In this document: piece by piece, positions 14,510-19,003 of the stretch
Numbering within the stretch: position 1 is the stretch's first letter
Layout: every line of letters starts with the position of its first letter
Source: Methanocorpusculum sp.
GTDB lineage: Archaea > Halobacteriota > Methanomicrobia > Methanomicrobiales > Methanocorpusculaceae
Reading direction: 5' to 3'
Assembly: GCA_029987245.1 (NCBI GenBank)
Contig: DALTWG010000034.1
Coordinates: forward strand, 1-19,003
Length of the DNA: 19,003 nucleotides
Program-made: the position numbers and the translations under genes
The notes under the pieces: model-generated
Seen by the model: only the letters and a program-made list of their open reading frames with translations
Told to the model about the DNA's origin: nothing
Databases searched by the model: none

Positions 14510-16272
14510 CCGCGGCTGAAAAGATATGCCGCCGCACTCAAACCGGCAAGGCATCCAAAGAGTGCTGCCGGACTTGCAGGGATATTTTCATCACGTGTCT
14601 CAGAATCTGTTTCAGCGTATGACAGGAGATATTTTTCACTGTCAACCGCAGAATTATATGACGCTGCTTTTTTTACCGCCGCAGAAAGATTCAGTCTGCC
14701 GCCGGAAGAAACCTTGTCTTTGAATTCGTCTGATGTATCTGCCGTACTCGTGAGAATTTCTTTTACCTCTGTATACGTCAGAGAATGATTTACTGCATAC
14801 AATAAAGCTGCAGCTCCGGAAACCATCGGCGCTGAAAATGAAGTTCCCTCGACGGATTCATATGAATGACCGGTAATCCGGTAATTTGTTGACACATCAA
14901 AAAGCAGAACGCCTGCGTAATTGCTGTCGTATCCTCTCTCCTGAACATACATAACCCCGGCATAACATTTGTCCGCATCAGGGTTTTGCAGAAGGTCTCT
15001 TACTTCGTTTACGGAAATCATTACACTGTATTCATCATAGTAATCTTCACTGTCTCCGACTCTTGAGTCAAATATTGCCGTTCCTCCGTCTTTGTCCAGT
15101 GCATCCCACAGTTCATCAAAAGAAGAATACGCATCAAAGGGTTTGTCGGAAAGTATGTAATATAAACCGCAGTCCGGGCTGCTTTCCCTGATATTTAATG
15201 CCGCGCAATAGGAGAACACGACGTCGTTTCCGCTTGACGAATCAAGCGGTATGCAGGAATCTGCATTGTAAATAAACGAGCGTTTGGACCCGCTGATGTA
15301 AAGTTCGTCATATTCATTCACCGACCAGTCATTGTCGCCAAGTACTTTCAGATGCTGCAGCTCTGGTGAACTGACCTGAACCGAATCAACATGCACTTCA
15401 CCGCTGGTGGTAAAAATATTTGTTCCGGGAGCTGCTATATCCACCGTTTTTTTGCCGTAATTTGAGAAATCAGCCAGCCGGTCATTTTCATCACTTGCAG
15501 CGGCAACAAGCATGTTGTCAAAATAATGGGATGATTTTTTGTTATTATAGGCAGCCGGATATACTGACCAGACATCAATATTTTCTCCTTCATTTCCGGC
15601 AGAGTTTACAAACAGCACGCCATGACTTCTTGCATATTCCAGGGATTTTATGTAATCGGATTTTTCCATGCGGTTAAGAATGGCACCTGCATCACTGCCT
15701 GACGAAAAATTGATTATTTTTGCACCGTTATCTACTGCATATTTTACAGCAGGGTAAATATCCAAAACACTGTAGCCGGATAAATCATAGATAACAACCG
15801 GCATAATCTGTACATTCCAGCAGATGCCTGCAATACCTTCAGAATTGTTTCCGACAGCGCCGATAACTCCGGCACAGTATGTTCCGTGATTTCCGTACCC
15901 GTTCACATCAGTTGTGTTGGTTACAAAATTCCATCCGTGTATGTCGTCGATGTATCCGTTTCCATCGTCATCAATTCCGTTTCCGGGAATTTCTTTCGTA
16001 TTTGTCCAGATATTGTCCTTTAAGTCCGGGTGTTCCAGGTCAATTCCGTCATCAATTACGGCAACAATTATGGTGTTGTCTCCGGTGGATATATCCCAGG
16101 CGGTTTCTGCTGATATTCCCGGTGAGGTGCTGCTTTCGCCATGCAGATGCCATGCGTTGTTTTCATAATACGGGTCGTCTGGTGTTACTGCGGATGCCGG
16201 TGAAATTACCAGTACAAGGCACAAAAATACCAGGATTGTACCGCGTATGGCAATGGATTTTTTCTTAGACAT
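14500..16272 (-). CDS. Secreted subtilisin-like (S8) serine protease with C-terminal anchor
   Basis: This is a 590-residue protein exported to the cell surface. A Sec signal peptide covers residues 1-28 (KKK, hydrophobic core, cleavage after SPASA). The catalytic triad is visible: D74 in VAVIDDGID, H129 in NHGTYCAGV and S478 in GTSFSAPMVSG, with the oxyanion Asn N227 in NSAGNEG. A loop rich in Asp/Asn/Gly (98-110) may bind calcium. About 170-190 residues separate APGTNIF (281-287) from the catalytic serine block, far more than in plain subtilisins, so an extra domain is inserted here. The end has a hydrophobic helix (about 566-584) and basic RGKK, as in archaeal surface-sorted proteins. Start at ATG 16272 is supported by a GAGGAGG site. 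No propeptide inhibitor domain is evident: the mature enzyme begins about 45 residues before D74. Confidence 0.92.
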   Translation of the reverse strand: MSKKKSIAIRGTILVFLCLVLVISPASAVTPDDPYYENNAWHLHGESSTSPGISAETAWDISTGDNTIIVAVIDDGIDLEHPDLKDNIWTNTKEIPGNGIDDDGNGYIDDIHGWNFVTNTTDVNGYGNHGTYCAGVIGAVGNNSEGIAGICWNVQIMPVVIYDLSGYSVLDIYPAVKYAVDNGAKIINFSSGSDAGAILNRMEKSDYIKSLEYARSHGVLFVNSAGNEGENIDVWSVYPAAYNNKKSSHYFDNMLVAAASDENDRLADFSNYGKKTVDIAAPGTNIFTTSGEVHVDSVQVSSPELQHLKVLGDNDWSVNEYDELYISGSKRSFIYNADSCIPLDSSSGNDVVFSYCAALNIRESSPDCGLYYILSDKPFDAYSSFDELWDALDKDGGTAIFDSRVGDSEDYYDEYSVMISVNEVRDLLQNPDADKCYAGVMYVQERGYDSNYAGVLLFDVSTNYRITGHSYESVEGTSFSAPMVSGAAALLYAVNHSLTYTEVKEILTSTADTSDEFKDKVSSGGRLNLSAAVKKAASYNSAVDSEKYLLSYAETDSETRDENIPASPAALFGCLAGLSAAAYLFSRGKK

Positions 16273-16275
16273 ATT

Positions 16276-16282
16276 CCTCCTC
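16276..16282 (-). promoter_or_regulatory. Strong Shine-Dalgarno of the protease gene
   Basis: Minus-strand GAGGAGG lies 3 nt before the ATG, the strongest ribosome binding site on the minus strand of this window, where most genes have none. It fixes the start of the protease. Confidence 0.65.
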
Positions 16283-16311
16283 TTATTTTCTATCGCAATC
16301 AGTTGAATGCA

Positions 16312-16330
16312 GTTATATGGGAGATATAAC
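16312..16330. promoter_or_regulatory. Perfect inverted repeat GTTATAT-GGGAG-ATATAAC at the protease promoter
   Basis: Two 7-bp arms with a 5-bp spacer lie directly downstream (minus strand) of the TATA-like box at 16331-16339, in the stretch between that box and the predicted transcription start. That is the expected place for a repressor operator. The arms are AT-rich, so one of them might itself act as the TATA element. Confidence 0.5.
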
Positions 16331-16339
16331 TATAAAAAA
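16331..16339 (-). promoter_or_regulatory. Candidate TATA box of the protease gene
   Basis: Minus strand TTTTTTATA, about 60 nt before the ATG at 16272, would give a 5' leader of roughly 30-35 nt that includes the GAGGAGG site. Confidence 0.45.
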
Positions 16340-16360
16340 CCATTGTGACACCCCTCCAGT

Positions 16361-16384
16361 TTTTTTCTGCGCGACAGAAGAAAA
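16361..16384. repeat. Imperfect inverted repeat in the protease/L11 divergent gap
   Basis: TTTTTTCTG and CAGAAGAAA pair over 9 bp with one mismatch around a short CGCGA loop. It lies between the two divergent promoters of the 243-bp gap; it may be a regulatory site or chance, since no gene ends here to need a terminator. Confidence 0.3.
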
Positions 16385-16459
16385 ACCCTTCCTGTATGTA
16401 TATTTCATCTCTGTTTTTTGGCATTGTTACCACTAACTTTATTACCTCAGACGTCGACC

Positions 16460-16467
16460 TTATTTAA
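16460..16467 (+). promoter_or_regulatory. Candidate TATA box of the ribosomal stalk operon
   Basis: TTATTTAA lies 49-56 nt before the L11 ATG, placing the transcription start near 16488-16492 and giving a leader of about 25 nt with an AGGTGA site. A second AT-rich box (CTTTATTA, around 16437-16444) could be an alternative. A short GC hairpin (CGGGGC-TATG-GCCCTG, 16479-16494) overlaps the expected start point. Confidence 0.45.
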
Positions 16468-16515
16468 CCCATGTTAGTCGGGGCTATGGCCCTGAGATGA
16501 CATAAGGTGATACTA

Positions 16516-16989
16516 ATGGCAGAAACTGTCGAGGTTTTAGTACCTGGCGGCAGGGCAACTGCAGGACCGCCGCTCGGTCCTGCACTGGGTCCACTCGGTA
16601 TCAACGTGAAAAAAGTCGTTGACGACATCAACGCTGCAACCAAAGAGTTCAACGGAATGTCTGTCCCGGTAAAGGTCATGGTTGACGACAAAAAGAACGT
16701 CACGTTGGAAGTCGGTATTCCGCCGACAACTGCACTTGTTATGAAAGAGGCAGGAGTCGAAAAGGGTTCCGGCACCCCGAATACTCAGGCAGTTGGAAAT
16801 CTGTCGCTTGATGCAGTCATCCGCATTGCAAAGATGAAGGCAGGCTCCATGCTTTCCTACAACCTCAAAGAGGAAGTAAAAGAAGTAATGGGCACCTGTG
16901 TTTCTGTCGGTGTTACCATCGAAGGTAAGACCGCAAAGCAGGCAATTGCCGCAGTCAACGCAGGCGAATGGGACGCACAGCTTGCATAA
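16516..16989 (+). CDS. rpl11: Large-subunit ribosomal protein uL11
   Basis: The 157-residue uL11 forms the base of the ribosomal stalk and binds the GTPase centre of 23S rRNA. The N-terminal proline/glycine-rich segment TAGPPLGPALGPLGIN (15-30) and the C-terminal rRNA-binding domain (about 70-135, with GSGTPN and AVRIAKMKAG-like helices) are plain. ATG 16516 is chosen because AGGTGA lies 5 nt before it; an in-frame GTG at 16507 would overlap that site. It is the first gene of the operon; the often-adjacent secE and nusG are not upstream, where a divergent protease gene lies instead. Confidence 0.97.
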   Translation: MAETVEVLVPGGRATAGPPLGPALGPLGINVKKVVDDINAATKEFNGMSVPVKVMVDDKKNVTLEVGIPPTTALVMKEAGVEKGSGTPNTQAVGNLSLDAVIRIAKMKAGSMLSYNLKEEVKEVMGTCVSVGVTIEGKTAKQAIAAVNAGEWDAQLA

Positions 16990-16995
16990 GTCTTG

Positions 16996-17054
16996 TGTTC
17001 TGCATCAAACGGGTACGTGGGCAACCACGTAAAAATGTACAGCAGTAGAGAACA
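16996..17054 (+). ncRNA. Stem-loop with GNRA tetraloop in the L11-L1 spacer
   Basis: TACGTGG-GCAA-CCACGTA (17014-17031) is a perfect 7-bp stem closed by a GCAA tetraloop. It is flanked by TGTTCT (16996-17001) and AGAACA (17049-17054), which can pair to enclose it in a longer arm. The mature role is unknown; it may be part of a structured mRNA leader that controls L1 translation or an RNA processing site between L11 and L1. Confidence 0.55.
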
Positions 17055-17058
17055 AAAG

Positions 17059-17097
17059 CCATAGGAGATCGGTGAAATTCCGGTCGAAGAACTATGG
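17059..17097 (+). promoter_or_regulatory. Hairpin before L1 start: candidate L1 autoregulatory site
   Basis: Outer stem CCATAG (17059-17064) with CTATGG (17092-17097), inner stem GATCGG (17067-17072) with CCGGTC (17080-17085), apical loop TGAAATT, and an asymmetric internal loop of GA against GAAGAA. The 3' arm runs into the GGGAGGA ribosome binding site of L1. L1 is known to repress its own operon in bacteria and Methanococcus by binding an mRNA hairpin that mimics its 23S rRNA site, a stem with an asymmetric loop. The match in type and place is good; binding itself is inference. Confidence 0.6.
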
Positions 17098-17109
17098 GAG
17101 GATTCATCA

Positions 17110-17751
17110 ATGGTTGAGAAATCTCAAATTATAAGCGCTGTTACGGCAGCATTCGAGCAGGCCCCGAAGCGTAACTTCCAGGAATCGGTAGATATCACTA
17201 TCAACCTGAAGCACGTTGACATGGCACAGCCGAAAAACCGTATTGATGAGACGATTCTTCTGCCGCAGGCAATGGGCGTAAAGAAAATCGCAGTCCTCGG
17301 AAAAGGTGATATCGTATCCCAGGCTCGCAATGCAGGTGTCGATTTAATTATGGGCCCTGAAGAGATTGAGAGACTCGGCGGTGCACCGCGCGAAGCAAGA
17401 AAACTCGCCGGTCAGTACGATTACTTCCTTGCAGAGACTGCAGTTATGCCGCTTGTTGGTCGCTGGCTCGGTCAGAGACTCGGTCCCCGCGGTAAAATGC
17501 CGCAGCCGATTCCGCCGCAGCAGGACATCACTCCGATCGTCGAGCGTTTACGCAACTCCATCCGTATCCGGTCAAAAGACAGACTCAACATGTCTGTTAA
17601 GATTGGAAACACCTCAATGGCACCGGAAGCAGTTGCAGACAACATCGACGCTGTCATGAAGCGTGTCCTTGGAAGACTCGAAAACGGAGAATTAAACATC
17701 CGTTCTGTCTATGTAAAGACCACAATGGGTCCGGCAGTTAAGGTGATGTAA
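17110..17751 (+). CDS. rpl1: Large-subunit ribosomal protein uL1
   Basis: A 213-residue uL1, the protein of the mobile L1 stalk that helps deacylated tRNA leave the E site and also acts as translational repressor in archaea. Visible parts: the N-terminal KRNFQESVDITINLKHVDM strand region (17-35), the inserted domain with IMGPEEIERLGG (about 79-90) and LGPRGKMPQP (about 124-133), and the C-terminal NIRSVYVKTTMGPAVKV end. Length equals archaeal L1. GGGAGG lies 8-9 nt before the ATG, within the base of the upstream hairpin. It ends 2 nt before the L10 start codon. Confidence 0.97.
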   Translation: MVEKSQIISAVTAAFEQAPKRNFQESVDITINLKHVDMAQPKNRIDETILLPQAMGVKKIAVLGKGDIVSQARNAGVDLIMGPEEIERLGGAPREARKLAGQYDYFLAETAVMPLVGRWLGQRLGPRGKMPQPIPPQQDITPIVERLRNSIRIRSKDRLNMSVKIGNTSMAPEAVADNIDAVMKRVLGRLENGELNIRSVYVKTTMGPAVKVM

Positions 17752-17753
17752 AC

Positions 17754-18599
17754 ATGGCAATCTATACTCATCACTTACCGGCCTGGAAACAGGAAGAAGT
17801 TGAAGAGATTAAGGAACTTGCAGGCAAGTATCCGTTAGTCGGTTTAGTCGACATCTACGGTATCCCGGCAAAACAGTTCCAGCAGATAAGACGCAGCCTT
17901 CACGGCAATGCTGTTGTGAAAGTTGCAAGAAACACTCTCGTTGACCACGCATTCAAAGCCCTCGGCAATGAATTCGTTGACTTAAACGAGAAGGTTACCG
18001 AGCACTCTGCATTAATCTTCGCTGAAGGCAATCCGTTTAAGCTGTTCAAGTCCTTAGAGCAGACCAAAACCAAGCGTGTTGCAAAAGCAGGCGAGACTAC
18101 ACCGGAAGACATCGTTGTTCCGGCAGGTCCGACTTCCTTCAAACCGGGACCGATTGTAGGAGAACTCGGCCAGGCAGGTATCCCTGCAAAGATTGACGGC
18201 GGCAAGGTCAAGATCAGCGAGACCAAGACTGTCGTTAAAGCCGGCGGAGTTATTAACAAAAAGCAGGCAGACGTCCTTGCTAAACTCGACATCAAACCGA
18301 TGCCGGTTGGTCTTAACCTTGTAGCAGTATGCTATGAAGGCGATGTGTATCTTCCGGATGTTTTAGCAATCGACGACGAGGCATACAAAGCAAAGATTAC
18401 TCTCGCAGCATCTCAGGCTTTCAATCTCGCAGTCAACGCAGCAGTTCCGACCGCATGCCCGGCAGTTACCGAGGCTCAGATCGCAAAGGCTGTCCGCGAG
18501 GCAAGAAACCTTGGTGTAGAGGCACCTGTCTACGAGAAGGGTGTCATCGAGATGATCATCAGCAAGGCATACAGACAGGCGGCTGCACTGAACCAGTAA
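17754..18599 (+). CDS. rpl10: Ribosomal stalk protein uL10 (P0), lacking the usual C-terminal tail
   Basis: The 281-residue P0 anchors L12 dimers to uL11 and 23S rRNA. The N-terminal rRNA-binding domain starts HHLPAWKQEEVEEI (5-18) and includes KVARNTLVDHAFK; the inserted domain follows (about 110-185, GPTSFKPGPIVGELGQAGIPA). The C-terminal helical spine for L12 dimers (about 225-281) ends in SKAYRQAAALNQ. Many archaeal P0 proteins continue for 50-60 residues through an Ala-rich hinge and a charged GLGALFG-type tail like that of L12; here it stops early at a clean TAA with no frameshift visible. The start codon lies 2 nt after the L1 stop, so translation is coupled. Confidence 0.95.
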   Translation: MAIYTHHLPAWKQEEVEEIKELAGKYPLVGLVDIYGIPAKQFQQIRRSLHGNAVVKVARNTLVDHAFKALGNEFVDLNEKVTEHSALIFAEGNPFKLFKSLEQTKTKRVAKAGETTPEDIVVPAGPTSFKPGPIVGELGQAGIPAKIDGGKVKISETKTVVKAGGVINKKQADVLAKLDIKPMPVGLNLVAVCYEGDVYLPDVLAIDDEAYKAKITLAASQAFNLAVNAAVPTACPAVTEAQIAKAVREARNLGVEAPVYEKGVIEMIISKAYRQAAALNQ

Positions 18600-18608
18600 G
18601 GTTTAGAC

Positions 18609-18645
18609 GCGTGCAGCTGATTTCGGACTTACGTCCAATACACGC
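18609..18645 (+). other. Possible stem-loop in the L10-L12 spacer
   Basis: GCGTG (18609-18613) can pair with CACGC (18641-18645) and encloses a GGAC-TTAC-GTCC hairpin (18625-18636). The 86-nt spacer is long compared with the other spacings in the operon. It may slow ribosomes or mark RNA processing so that L12 is made in excess; this is inference. Confidence 0.35.
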
Positions 18646-18685
18646 CCAAAAGGCATACACAATATAACAAAAAGGTGAAAGAAAA

Positions 18686-19003
18686 ATGGAGTACATTTAC
18701 GCAGCTCTGTTAGTTCACTCTGCAGGTAAAACTGTAGATGAAGAATCGGTTAAGGCAGTTCTCTCTGCCGCAGGTATCGCAGTTGACGACTCCCGTGTCA
18801 AAGCACTCGTTGCAGCACTCGAGGGTGTTGACATTGAGGAAGCAATCTCCAAGGCAGCAGCAGCACCGGTTGCAGTAGCAGCAGCAGGCGCAGCAGCACC
18901 GGCAGCAGCAGCAGCTGCACCGGCAGAAGAGGAGGCTAAGGAAGAGAACAAGGAAGAAGAAGAAGAGAACGCCATGGCAGGCCTTGGCGCACTCTTCGGA
19001 TAA
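18686..19003 (+). CDS. rpl12: Ribosomal stalk protein L12 (P1)
   Basis: A 105-residue archaeal L12/P1. The N-terminal dimerisation domain (1-58, MEYIYAALLVHSAGKTVDEE start) binds the P0 spine. An Ala/Pro hinge (about 57-80) and a Glu/Lys-rich segment (81-95) lead to the conserved end MAGLGALFG (97-105), which recruits elongation factors. The gene is complete and its TAA is the last codon of the window. GGTGA lies 8 nt before the ATG. Confidence 0.97.
   Translation: MEYIYAALLVHSAGKTVDEESVKAVLSAAGIAVDDSRVKALVAALEGVDIEEAISKAAAAPVAVAAAGAAAPAAAAAAPAEEEAKEENKEEEEENAMAGLGALFG

Noticed and set aside
16273..16515. Possible tRNA or small RNA in the protease/L11 gap
   Set aside because: No cloverleaf, TTCRA-type T-loop or other RNA-gene signature was found; the gap is accounted for by two divergent promoters and short inverted repeats.

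Overview
The window comes from a methanogenic archaeon, most likely the Methanomicrobiales and plausibly Methanocorpusculum-like. The basis is an archaeal L11-L1-L10(P0)-L12 operon, a type II (archaeal) glyceraldehyde-3-phosphate dehydrogenase, a DUF2115/UPF0305 protein typical of methanogens, TATA-like boxes about 25-30 nt before several start codons, and GGTGA/GGAGG-type ribosome binding sites. The genus is inference from overall protein character, not from a search.

Region 1 (8-6788, all minus strand): a DUF2115 cysteine-rich protein followed by a CPA2 cation/proton antiporter. Then, probably from its own promoter, comes a one-TM protein with a charged helical stalk, followed closely by biotin-protein ligase (birA), a D-Ala-D-Ala ligase homologue (ddl), and an EamA/DMT permease carrying an extra C-terminal membrane domain of about 340 residues.

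Region 2 (6875-10272, plus strand): a TerC-superfamily (DUF475) membrane protein overlapping a tiny membrane zinc-ribbon protein. Next is archaeal GAPDH, with a candidate operator in its promoter. One base after its stop codon begins an unusual protein that joins WG-type repeats to a histidine-phosphatase domain.

Region 3 (10297-11257): a minus-strand pair, a DUF2178-like membrane protein and a 64-residue XRE-type regulator that overlap by 11 nt. They are transcribed away from a 306-bp divergent intergenic region rich in small inverted repeats.

Region 4 (11258-14494, plus strand): a tight three-gene operon of VTC-domain protein, DUF4956 membrane protein and anchored CotH-like kinase with a 5 x 27-bp tandem repeat. 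This looks like a self-contained membrane/cell-surface phosphorylation module and is the strongest candidate for a poorly described system in the window.

Region 5 (14500-16272, minus strand): a secreted subtilisin-like protease converging on the CotH gene with a 5-bp gap. It has a large insertion before the catalytic serine, a C-terminal anchor, a strong Shine-Dalgarno sequence and a perfect inverted repeat beside its TATA box.

Region 6 (16516-19003, plus strand): ribosomal stalk operon L11, L1, P0, L12. The L11-L1 spacer folds into two strong hairpins, the second ending at the L1 ribosome binding site, which is consistent with L1 autoregulation. P0 lacks the usual charged C-terminal tail. 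No tRNA, rRNA, CRISPR array, transposase or phage gene was seen.
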